Positions 1-7,184 of a stretch of 38,922 nt of DNA are shown here, piece by piece. A program made the position numbers and the translations under genes. Below the pieces are notes generated by a model that saw only the letters and a list, made by a program, of their open reading frames with translations, ran no database searches and was not told where the DNA came from. The stretch's first letter is position 1. Each line of letters starts with the position of its first letter. Origin of the DNA: a virus; the IMG/VR virus record IMGVR_UViG_3300025879_000003, positions 1 through 38,922 of that record; one strand, 5' to 3'.

Positions 1-60
1 ATCACAAGTGACCACCACCTCAAGCGTCATATCAGCATCGGGCATAAATGAGAGCGCCAT
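1..60 (-). CDS. Duplicate 5' fragment of the tail assembly chaperone gene
   Basis: This is the start of the gene found complete at 38349-38855, present here only because the contig ends overlap. The start codon is at 58-60 and the frame runs off the contig edge. It should not be counted as a separate gene. Confidence 0.9.
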   Translation of the reverse strand, partial: MALSFMPDADMTLEVVVTCD

Positions 61-127
61 ATCTTTAAACCCCCAGAGCCAAACGGACAGGGCTGTTGCC
101 TGCGCCGCTCTCGCTCACATCACCACC
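1..127. repeat. Terminal direct repeat, left copy (assembly overlap)
   Basis: These 127 bases are identical to the last 127 bases of the window. The overlap falls in the middle of two genes (the tail tube 3' end and the chaperone 5' end), not between genes. A k-mer overlap at the join of a circular assembly is therefore more likely than a functional attachment site. The unique genome would be 38,795 bases. Confidence 0.97.
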
Positions 128-1357
128 AAAGCGGCTCGCCTTGTAAACGATCTGTTGGCGTGTGATGTCGTTGCCTGATGGGTCATACTTAGAAGGATCA
201 ACGGTAAGGTAAGCAGCAGGGATCATCACCGCAGCTCCAAGACCATCACCAATCGGCCCCATACCAACGAGCACTTGACGCAAGGTGCGATTAAAGAAGT
301 CATTGTTGATGGTGGTGTTGGGTGAGCTCACAGTAAGGCTCAGCTCAACATCCACATCACTGATCTCCATATCGCTCATCGCTAACAGGCTGTTGCTGTG
401 ACCGATAGGTGTGAGCGTGTTGGTGATGGTGAAGGTGAAGTCCTCAACATCAAGCGCGAGGCGTCCTAATGTGTCGCCTGTGGTCGCGTTGGTGAGCGAG
501 GTGGGTGAGGCGTCAGACAAGACCACATAAGAGCCTCGGAAGAAGGCAGGCGCGCCGCTGTTATAGGTGGGCTCGATAGGCCCAACAGCGTTGCCGTGAT
601 CGTCTTGGATAAGCGCTGCTTGATAGGTGAGGTCAGCCATCACGCGCCCATTATCAAGGCTGAGGCTGATACTCTCAAGCACACAGCCATAAGCGTATGA
701 ACGGAAGCCCACGCCATCAACACGGAAGCTGAGGCTGTGCTCGCGTGTGCCGAGCGCTGAGCGTGAACCTGGGAACCAAGTCTGCATGAGGCGCAGAGTA
801 GGTGTGCCTGTAAAGCCTGCTGAGAAGGCAGGGCTCACAGTCACATCACCTGTAACGTCATTATCAGTGACAGCGCTAAACTCAGCGCGACCATTAAGAT
901 CAGCACCAACGAGCGCACCGATCTCATAATTGGTTGAGGTGGTGGTGGGTGTGAAGGTGTTCACATCGCTGATCGCAGAGAGCACATCACTCTGAGCACC
1001 ATGACTCTGTGTGAGGAGGCCAGCGCCAAGCAGGTAACCGAGATAGTTGCTGTCATAGTTGGCAGCGCTTGAGCCGATGGTGGTGAGGTCAAGACGTACA
1101 CTGACTTGACCTGTACGCCTACGAACGCGAGAGCCTGAAGCCCAAACAGTGTCGGGCTCAGGAGCGAGACCATAAGAACCATCACGCGCATCAGCGCGCT
1201 CGCTGACCACAGGATCGCCATAAATGATGATGGGGTCACGCTCGCAAGGGATAGAGGTGAAGGTGAGCCCGCTGTTGTCGGGCAGACCTGTAGAAGCGCT
1301 GAGAGAACCAAAGGCGCTCTCTACCGCCACGCTAAGAGATCGATGAGTCACGCTCAT
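65..1357 (-). CDS. Tail tube / major tail protein candidate
   Basis: A 430-residue soluble, beta-rich, Ser/Thr/Gly-rich protein with no membrane segment. It lies after the neck genes and immediately before the tail-assembly chaperone (across the circular join) and the tape measure gene, which is where siphoviruses encode the tail tube subunit. The start codon overlaps the stop of the upstream neck gene as ATGA, with a GGAGG Shine-Dalgarno just before it. At 430 residues it is longer than a minimal tube protein (about 150-250), so an extra surface domain is likely. The role is inferred from position and composition; no diagnostic motif was recognised. Confidence 0.6.
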   Translation of the reverse strand: MSVTHRSLSVAVESAFGSLSASTGLPDNSGLTFTSIPCERDPIIIYGDPVVSERADARDGSYGLAPEPDTVWASGSRVRRRTGQVSVRLDLTTIGSSAANYDSNYLGYLLGAGLLTQSHGAQSDVLSAISDVNTFTPTTTSTNYEIGALVGADLNGRAEFSAVTDNDVTGDVTVSPAFSAGFTGTPTLRLMQTWFPGSRSALGTREHSLSFRVDGVGFRSYAYGCVLESISLSLDNGRVMADLTYQAALIQDDHGNAVGPIEPTYNSGAPAFFRGSYVVLSDASPTSLTNATTGDTLGRLALDVEDFTFTITNTLTPIGHSNSLLAMSDMEISDVDVELSLTVSSPNTTINNDFFNRTLRQVLVGMGPIGDGLGAAVMIPAAYLTVDPSKYDPSGNDITRQQIVYKASRFGGDVSESGAGNSPVRLALGV

Positions 1358-1815
1358 AATGCCTCCAGATAGAGTAGATCAAAGGGGAAAGACAAGATGA
1401 TTGACTGCGCCTCTGTGGTCGGGTCAATCGAGGGCTCTGTGGTTGGCTCACCTGGGATAAGGCTGATGATGCCTGTGGTGGCAAGGTTGTATGAAGGGCC
1501 GTTGAGAGTGACGAGCAAGGCGCTCGCATCTTCTGCGATCATGCGCTCCATATAGTGCAGCTCACCCACCTCATACTTAACACGCAAAACACAGCGAGCG
1601 CGCCGCCTACCCGACAACCCCGCCGCGCCATCATCGATACCAAAACTATCAAGGCGAACCTCAAAGAAGCGTGAGGTGTGTTGCCTAGCCTCAAGAGGGC
1701 CAACCCTGCCTGAGCTGTTGATGGCCACAAAGCCGTGATGAGTATCGGTCTTGGGCGTTGTCGCTTCAATCTGTCGCTCGATATAAGAGAGCGCCTCATG
1801 GATGCCTTGGCTCAT
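1354..1815 (-). CDS. Tail terminator / tail completion candidate
   Basis: A 153-residue protein between the Mu gpG-like neck protein and the tail tube candidate, overlapping both neighbours by ATGA junctions (1812-1815 and 1354-1357). The gene before the tube in siphovirus operons usually encodes a tail terminator or completion protein of about this size. The sequence starts with a short helix (residues 4-17) and is otherwise strand-rich with a hydrophobic C-terminus. I see no family motif, so the role rests on gene order. Confidence 0.45.
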   Translation of the reverse strand: MSQGIHEALSYIERQIEATTPKTDTHHGFVAINSSGRVGPLEARQHTSRFFEVRLDSFGIDDGAAGLSGRRRARCVLRVKYEVGELHYMERMIAEDASALLVTLNGPSYNLATTGIISLIPGEPTTEPSIDPTTEAQSIILSFPFDLLYLEAL

Positions 1816-2330
1816 CGCTTGCCACCCTTCTTGAGCTTCTTGGTCAGCTCATATTCTACCGCTGAGACTATCACATTGATGTCTTGAGCAGATAGGCCGA
1901 GATACTCACGATCAGCGTTCACATGATAGCCATAGTGTCTGACATTGGGTGTGAGCCCTAAGATGAACTTTTCAGCGCTCGCATGAAGCACCACTAAGTT
2001 ATTCATCAGCGCTCCGCTAGACACAAGATCAACAAGCGCGCTTGAGCCTGCGCCCCTCCTGCGAGACTCCTGCTTATATTGCTGATAGCCTCCAGCGTAG
2101 AAGATCGAGCGCCCTGTGCGTGATGGTCTGCCCCCTTTGGGCTTTAGGCGCGCACCTCTAAAAGCCACATAGATGGGTTTGGTCGAGTAGTCTTTAAAAG
2201 GCTTGCGATCAGCATCAAGGCCCTCAGACGTTCTCAGCTTAATCATCGCCAGCGTGTTAGAGGCGAGGCGCGCTGTGTCTTTAGCTGTCCAAAGCGAGTT
2301 GGGCAGATTGAGCTGAACCTTAGCGCCCAT
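1812..2330 (-). CDS. Neck / virion morphogenesis protein (Mu gpG- or HK97 gp10-like)
   Basis: A 172-residue basic protein. The motif YLGLSAQD near residues 143-150 resembles the 'R-x-F/Y-LGLS-x-x-D' signature near the C-terminus of phage virion-morphogenesis proteins (Mu gpG, HK97 gp10 type) that join head and tail. The central region is rich in Arg, Lys and Gly, and the end is very basic (KKLKKGGKR). A GAGG Shine-Dalgarno stands 8 bases before the ATG, just after the upstream stop. The position between a connector candidate and the tail terminator/tube candidates fits a neck role. Confidence 0.6.
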   Translation of the reverse strand: MGAKVQLNLPNSLWTAKDTARLASNTLAMIKLRTSEGLDADRKPFKDYSTKPIYVAFRGARLKPKGGRPSRTGRSIFYAGGYQQYKQESRRRGAGSSALVDLVSSGALMNNLVVLHASAEKFILGLTPNVRHYGYHVNADREYLGLSAQDINVIVSAVEYELTKKLKKGGKR

Positions 2331-2332
2331 GC

Positions 2333-3286
2333 TTAGTGCCTCATGCCCCTCGTTGGGGAGAAGGTCTGATCATAAGCTGTGCGCTGATAGGAGCGCCAAG
2401 AAGCGCGCAGGTCACGCGCTGACCCTCCGCTCTTGGCTTGGTCAAGCTCACCATCATCAACCACGTTGTCACCATCGCGATCAATCGCCACCGAGCGCAG
2501 AGCTAAGTCCATGAGCTCCATACAGCGCTCACGCATAGCATTGGCAATATCGAGCTGACCCGCCATCTCATACACGCGCGCGGCGGTGCAATAGGCGTGA
2601 GCGTTGAGGAACACTGAAGGGTTGAACACCTCATCTTCAGTCAGTGACTCATCACGCAGATGATCGCGCACCACATGAGCCACCTCATCAAGCGCCGCCT
2701 TGATCTGAGGTGCGTAGCTCGTCTGTCTGCGTGGCACCATGTCAGCGAGCTGGGGAAAAGTATCAACAAGCCCATCGTGATCAAGCGAAGTGTTAAAAGG
2801 GCGAGGCGTGACCTTAACCAAGCCCTTCTCAATGCGGCTCTCTGTGCCTTGACCGAGGTCAACAATAAACTCTACCTGCCAAGGATAGTAGCCGCTCTCA
2901 TCTGTGATGATGCTTGGGATTGTGCATGAGTACATCGCAAAGACTAAGGACGCGCTTGTGGTTGTGTCCACCTCGCGTGGTAGAGGCTCAGCCAAGATCG
3001 CAGTCGTGCCGACCATACGCACCACACTCACAGGATAGATCATGTCTCCCTCAGTGATGAGGTAAGCCTTGCTCTGGTCAGCTTGGAGAGCTGAGGCTTG
3101 GTTGTCTATTGTGAGGGTGCGTCTATCGTTAGCCACTGCACTAACTGAGGCGCTCGCCCGCGTGGCGTTCATGGTCACGCTGTGACCTGTGCCGTTACGA
3201 TAAGCCTTAAAGGTTGGAGCTGCGCTAAGAGGCCCAGGGGCGATCCACTCAAAGAGGTATGACTGACCTGTGACTGCTTTGATCAT
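2333..3286 (-). CDS. Head-tail connector/adaptor candidate with an EF-hand-like loop
   Basis: A 317-residue protein. The N-terminal half (to about 150) is beta-rich; the C-terminal half is helical (about 195-265). A textbook EF-hand-type calcium loop starts at D269, with D269, D271, D273, D277 and E280 at loop positions 1, 3, 5, 9 and 12. The start ATG overlaps the stop of the MuF-like gene (TGATG) and follows an AGGAG. It sits between the minor head protein and the gpG-like neck protein, where adaptor proteins are encoded. Adaptor function is inferred from position; the calcium loop is seen directly. Confidence 0.45.
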   Translation of the reverse strand: MIKAVTGQSYLFEWIAPGPLSAAPTFKAYRNGTGHSVTMNATRASASVSAVANDRRTLTIDNQASALQADQSKAYLITEGDMIYPVSVVRMVGTTAILAEPLPREVDTTTSASLVFAMYSCTIPSIITDESGYYPWQVEFIVDLGQGTESRIEKGLVKVTPRPFNTSLDHDGLVDTFPQLADMVPRRQTSYAPQIKAALDEVAHVVRDHLRDESLTEDEVFNPSVFLNAHAYCTAARVYEMAGQLDIANAMRERCMELMDLALRSVAIDRDGDNVVDDGELDQAKSGGSARDLRASWRSYQRTAYDQTFSPTRGMRH

Positions 3287-4191
3287 CAGCGCGCTCCTGC
3301 GTTGGCTTTGGCTATATCTGAGGCTTTAGCCTTCTTCAGCTTTGCGGCAACCATAAAGCCCTCAGTGATAGGGCTCCATGAGTGTCGGCAGTTATACCCG
3401 CCTCCGCTTGTTTTGACAGGTAGACCCTGCCCATTAGATAGCGCTCGCATCTGCTTCTCATCGACCACCAAGTTGATCAGCGCGCGACAGAAGTCGCGTG
3501 TGATGCCATCGCGTGGCCCTGTGTAGAGATACAGATCAAGCCCAGCAGACTCAGCCACCACAGCTGTGATGTTGCGCCCATACTGAGAGAGCTTGGTTCT
3601 CACCTCGGTGAGCTGTCGGCCCTCGCTCTTTTCCAATCGTTGACTCAGCGCTGTCATGGCTTGATTGGTTGGAACACCAACCACCATAGCCTCAAGCGCC
3701 TCCCTCACACTCTTGAGGGTATCGGGCAAGATCACATCTTGAAAGACTGCATCAGCCGAAGATATAGCGAGCGCGTCTATCTGCTCTTGCACTGAGTCGG
3801 TCTTTAACCCTTCCACCACCTGAGAGATGGATGAGAGGGCAGCTTCTGCAATTCTCTCTTGCTGAGCGATGAAGTCATCAACAGCAAGGCCCAACCCACC
3901 TCTCAGCACAAAGTCTAAGAGGCGATCACGAGGGAGGGCTAGAAGGGTCTGAGGGTCTGCAAGATCGAGCGCGGCTTGGAGAGTCTTAAGCATCTCCGAG
4001 CGCCCTCTCTTGAGAGCCTTGAGCATATCGGCCTCAGCTTTCACCTCGGCCTTTAGCTCCTTGACCTTTGCTCTAGTCAGTCCTGCGGTCGGCCCACTAG
4101 CCTGCTTACTGAGATCATCGATGGCCTTTTGATCAGCATCGATGCGCTCAGCTAACAGGGTTGTGTGAGGTCGACCACAAGAGCAGAGCAT
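3286..4191 (-). CDS. Minor head protein, MuF / SPP1 gp7-like
   Basis: A protein of about 301 residues if it starts at the ATG one base after the capsid gene stop; the open frame runs 50 codons further into the capsid gene but has no good start there. The long N-terminal part is helical and charged. The C-terminal 60 residues carry the pattern RDFCRAL...GGGYNCRHSWSPI, which matches the Cys/His C-terminal region of Phage_Mu_F/SPP1 gp7 minor head proteins. These sit at the portal vertex inside the head. The gene lies downstream of the capsid gene instead of beside the portal, a less common order. The N-terminus MLCSCG is unusually Cys-rich. Confidence 0.65.
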   Translation of the reverse strand: MLCSCGRPHTTLLAERIDADQKAIDDLSKQASGPTAGLTRAKVKELKAEVKAEADMLKALKRGRSEMLKTLQAALDLADPQTLLALPRDRLLDFVLRGGLGLAVDDFIAQQERIAEAALSSISQVVEGLKTDSVQEQIDALAISSADAVFQDVILPDTLKSVREALEAMVVGVPTNQAMTALSQRLEKSEGRQLTEVRTKLSQYGRNITAVVAESAGLDLYLYTGPRDGITRDFCRALINLVVDEKQMRALSNGQGLPVKTSGGGYNCRHSWSPITEGFMVAAKLKKAKASDIAKANAGAR

Positions 4192-4192
4192 C

Positions 4193-5194
4193 TTAGAGGC
4201 AGTCGGTGAGCACGAAGCCGAGGTCAGCGTCAATCGCCTGGAAGATGTGGCTCTCCTCAGCGTAGACATGGCGGCGGGTGCGGTCGAGGCTGTCGTACTG
4301 ACCTGCAACCATGCCACCAAACTCGAAGTTGAGCGCGGCAACAGGCATGGCCTTCACGCCACCGCTCTTTTGAACGATAGCGTCAGAGCCGTGAAGGAGG
4401 CCCATGAAGATGGTGTCAGCAGTCCAGATGTAGCCCTCAGAGCTAGAAGCACCAGGCACAGCAAGGTCTTGACGAGCCTCACCCACCATGATGTTGGGGA
4501 TGCCGAGGATGTCACGAAGAACAGCCTTAACAGCCTCATCGCTGAGGATGCGGTTGCCTGCGGCGATACCTGCGGAGCTGTCACCTACATAACCACGGAT
4601 CTCAGGGTTGCGAGCGAGGGCGCGGAACACCTCACGACCGAGAACCATTGAGTCAGGGTTGATGCCGTGAGCGTTAGCAAAGAGGGTGTCTTTGAGCTCA
4701 TGGAGGTAGGTGAGAGGCTCAGCGCCTGAAGCGTTGAACTTACCACCGAACTGAGCAGTCGCAGTCGCAGTGTTGAAGTTAGAGCCGTCAAAGAGAAGAT
4801 CAGCAGCGCGCTTCTCCTTAGCGAGCTTCATCACGCGAGCAACCTTCTTAGCGATGCGCGCCTCCTCAGAACCTGGGTACTGAGAGTCAATGATGTCCTC
4901 CATCGCGATGGAGTCTGCTGCGCTGTAGATCTTGCTCTTGAAGGTGGTAGAGCTACGATCAAAGCCACCGATGTTGGTACGAGATGCACCGGGTGCGCGC
5001 TCAAGGTCGAGGCCTGCGCCTGCGCCCATGAAGTTGCGGGTCTCCTCAAGGAGGAGGGTGCCTGAGCGCTCAGGAGTCTTGATAGACTCAAAAAGCTGAT
5101 CAGCGATGAGCTGACTATCACTAGGAACAGCCTCAACGACAAGTGAGCTTAAAATCTCGTCAACAGGATGCAGGTTGCTGTATGAGCTAGCCAT
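4193..5194 (-). CDS. Major capsid protein (HK97 fold)
   Basis: A 333-residue protein in the capsid position, right after the protease/scaffold and cement genes. Features typical of HK97-fold capsids: a helical N-terminal arm (residues 8-40), an LLLEETRNF segment, an E-loop-like stretch around 65-90, and a C-terminal domain with an MPVAALNFEFGG strand near 290. AAAGAGG lies 6-7 bases before the ATG, one of the strongest Shine-Dalgarno sites in the window, as expected for the most abundant virion protein. There is no delta domain within this protein; scaffolding is supplied by the nested product of the upstream gene. Confidence 0.85.
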   Translation of the reverse strand: MASSYSNLHPVDEILSSLVVEAVPSDSQLIADQLFESIKTPERSGTLLLEETRNFMGAGAGLDLERAPGASRTNIGGFDRSSTTFKSKIYSAADSIAMEDIIDSQYPGSEEARIAKKVARVMKLAKEKRAADLLFDGSNFNTATATAQFGGKFNASGAEPLTYLHELKDTLFANAHGINPDSMVLGREVFRALARNPEIRGYVGDSSAGIAAGNRILSDEAVKAVLRDILGIPNIMVGEARQDLAVPGASSSEGYIWTADTIFMGLLHGSDAIVQKSGGVKAMPVAALNFEFGGMVAGQYDSLDRTRRHVYAEESHIFQAIDADLGFVLTDCL

Positions 5195-5211
5195 AATGGA
5201 TCACCTCTTTC

Positions 5212-5598
5212 TTAGTTAGCGGTCACAGGGCCGTGGAAAAGCACAACGATCTGCTCACCAGAGGCAGAGGTTGAGGTCTGATTGACGTTGGGGAGAACGC
5301 GAGCGACAGGGAAGTCACCAGAGGTTGAGCCATCAACAAGCACACCCGCAGCGCCAACAGTGAGGCGAGGGGTAGAGCTAAAGGTGAGGGCTGCGCCTGC
5401 GATGGCGCGGGTCTCGCCGTGAACGATGACATCAACGACATCACCCGCAGAAGCGCCGCGCTGAGCGACACCTACGATGAGGTCAGAGGTGGCGTCAGTA
5501 GCGACAGCGACCTTGCCGTTTGAGTCGAGGGCAACAACAGCGAACTCCGTGATGGTGCTCGCTGCCACAAAGGACTTGCAGATGTTAGGCGTGTTCAT
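5212..5598 (-). CDS. Capsid cement/decoration protein (DUF2190-like)
   Basis: A 128-residue, Val/Ala/Gly-rich all-beta protein. The pattern of an early VALDSNGKV strand, DLIVGVAQRGASAGDVVDVIVHGE in the middle and a turn such as TVGAAGVLVDG near 80-90 is typical of DUF2190/capsid-cement proteins that trimerise on the capsid surface. It lies between the protease-scaffold gene and the capsid gene, the usual place for head decoration proteins. The start has a GGAG about 8 bases upstream, directly after the previous stop. Confidence 0.8.
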   Translation of the reverse strand: MNTPNICKSFVAASTITEFAVVALDSNGKVAVATDATSDLIVGVAQRGASAGDVVDVIVHGETRAIAGAALTFSSTPRLTVGAAGVLVDGSTSGDFPVARVLPNVNQTSTSASGEQIVVLFHGPVTAN

Positions 5599-5600
5599 GC

Positions 5601-6260
5601 TTAGGCTCCAAACACAGAGTTGTATTGATCAGGGTTCTGCTCACGGAACAGGTTGAGAGCAGACTCAAAGGAAATAGACTTCTCGCTGGCGAGGGCTTTG
5701 ACCTTCTCAGCGAGGGTGGCGCGGTTAAGCTCCTCACCGCTTGCGCCATGACCGACCTCAGCGAGAGGCACAGCAAAGCTAGCGGGACGCTCACTAAACA
5801 TCTTCCAAAAGACAGGCGCGCTCTCACGCTGATCCCAAGCGGCCTCAACAGCCTCGGTCTCAGCAGGTGCCACCTTGCCCTCACGAAGTAGCGCGCTCAC
5901 AGCCTCACGGCGCTCTACGCTGCGCTTCTCTGCCTCGATCACCTCAAGGCGCTCGCTGAGCTGTGTGTTCTTGGCGCGGAGAGAGTTAATCTCGCTGAGG
6001 AGGGTTGCCTCGCTCATAGCCTGCACTGCGGGCTCCTCAGAGAGCTTCTTCTGCTTCTCCTCGTAGTCATCGCCCATCATCTCAGGCTTCTCCTCATCCT
6101 CTTTGGGCTCATCCTCAGCCATCTCCTCGGGCATCTCGCCAGCGAGGGAGGCGTCAGACTCCTCCATCATATCTTTCATCTTCTGCTCAAGCTCTGCGAT
6201 CATGGCATCCTTAGCCATCAGCGCTGCCTTGAGCTCATCGATAGACATTTGCTCGTCCAT
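5601..6260 (-). CDS. Scaffold protein from an in-frame internal start
   Basis: A 219-residue product in the same frame as the protease gene and sharing its stop. The internal ATG at 6258-6260 is preceded by AAAAGGAG at 6 bases, a near-ideal ribosome binding site inside a coding region. The product would begin just after the protease domain. It has helix (residues 5-30), a Glu/Asp/Met-rich acidic segment (35-75), a long coiled coil (85-130) and a helical C-terminus. This matches the lambda C/Nu3 and Mu I/Z logic, where the scaffold is the separately translated C-terminus of the protease gene. Confidence 0.75.
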   Translation of the reverse strand: MDEQMSIDELKAALMAKDAMIAELEQKMKDMMEESDASLAGEMPEEMAEDEPKEDEEKPEMMGDDYEEKQKKLSEEPAVQAMSEATLLSEINSLRAKNTQLSERLEVIEAEKRSVERREAVSALLREGKVAPAETEAVEAAWDQRESAPVFWKMFSERPASFAVPLAEVGHGASGEELNRATLAEKVKALASEKSISFESALNLFREQNPDQYNSVFGA

Positions 6261-7184
6261 CTGTTGCTCCTTTTCGCTAAGAGTGACCCGATCAATCTTG
6301 TCATGAGACTGAGCTGGGCGTGGGGTGAGAGTGACAGCGAGGAGCTGAGCATCGCCCACCTTCTCGCCACCATCGCGAGTGTGTATCTCGCCTTGAAGGT
6401 ATTCGGGAGATGACCACAGAACCCCGCCTGCATCTTGCACAACCTTGAGGCCGCGCTCGTTGTAGGCAGGGATTGCATAAAGCCCATCTTCACGGAGCTC
6501 TAGGTCAACGATCATACCGAGAGCGCTACCGCTTTCAGGAGGCGCAGGAGTGCCACCTTGAAAGGGTGAGGTCGCATGCTGCCAATCGATGATCACAGGA
6601 TCAGCATCACGCCTCTCTTTATAGACGCGCACCATCTCCTCAAGGAGGAGGCGGTCAATCTCAGCGCCAATCTTCTCACCGCTCATGCGTGAGGAGACTT
6701 GACCGAGCGCCAACGTCTTAAAGGCTTTGCCGAGGGTTAAGCCCTCTGGAACATCATAGGTCACTTGAGGTGAGACCTGCACTGCCTCGCCATAAGCGCG
6801 GAGGGCAGTCACCTTTTCATCAGCTGCTTTCATCTGCTTCACAACCTTTCGCGCCCACGCATAGCCCGCATCACCTCCCCAACCATCCCAAGCTTGGCGA
6901 CCCTTGCCATAGTCGTCCCAAGTTGAGCCCTGCTTATCGACCTCATGTCGGTTGAAGTAGGCGAGCATGCGCTTGACTGTATCGGGAGAGAGACGCTTAC
7001 CTGCGATGAGGTCACGCGCGCGAGCGATGCCCACAGGAGTCATGCCACGCTGTGACTGAGGCTTATCAGCGCGCCGCCTCAGTGCTCGCTCTGCTGCCTT
7101 GCGAGCGCCTTGAGGTGGCTTAAAGTCAATGTGGCTATACTTCTTAGGTATGGCCAGCTTGATCATGCGCTTAAGTTTTCTCAC
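5601..7184 (-). CDS. Head maturation protease fused to scaffold (Mu gpI-like)
   Basis: About 527 residues from a GTG start preceded by AAGGAGG; an upstream ATG at 7214 has no ribosome site and lies further inside the portal gene. Residues 20-120 are a basic helical domain (MTPVGIARARDLI...KRMLAYFNRHEVDK) often found at the front of phage capsid proteases. The protease part, about 195-300, resembles Mu gpI: IIDWQHA with candidate catalytic His203, then WSSPEYLQGE with candidate catalytic Ser258/259, then LLAVTLTPRPA. The C-terminal third is an acidic, coiled-coil scaffold that is also made separately from an internal start. The protease is expected to cleave scaffold and head proteins during prohead maturation. 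Confidence 0.85.
   Translation of the reverse strand: MRKLKRMIKLAIPKKYSHIDFKPPQGARKAAERALRRRADKPQSQRGMTPVGIARARDLIAGKRLSPDTVKRMLAYFNRHEVDKQGSTWDDYGKGRQAWDGWGGDAGYAWARKVVKQMKAADEKVTALRAYGEAVQVSPQVTYDVPEGLTLGKAFKTLALGQVSSRMSGEKIGAEIDRLLLEEMVRVYKERRDADPVIIDWQHATSPFQGGTPAPPESGSALGMIVDLELREDGLYAIPAYNERGLKVVQDAGGVLWSSPEYLQGEIHTRDGGEKVGDAQLLAVTLTPRPAQSHDKIDRVTLSEKEQQMDEQMSIDELKAALMAKDAMIAELEQKMKDMMEESDASLAGEMPEEMAEDEPKEDEEKPEMMGDDYEEKQKKLSEEPAVQAMSEATLLSEINSLRAKNTQLSERLEVIEAEKRSVERREAVSALLREGKVAPAETEAVEAAWDQRESAPVFWKMFSERPASFAVPLAEVGHGASGEELNRATLAEKVKALASEKSISFESALNLFREQNPDQYNSVFGA

Noticed and set aside
1-127. End repeats as attachment sites or packaging direct terminal repeats
   Set aside because: They lie inside two structural genes and match a standard assembly k-mer length; an assembler overlap is the simpler explanation.
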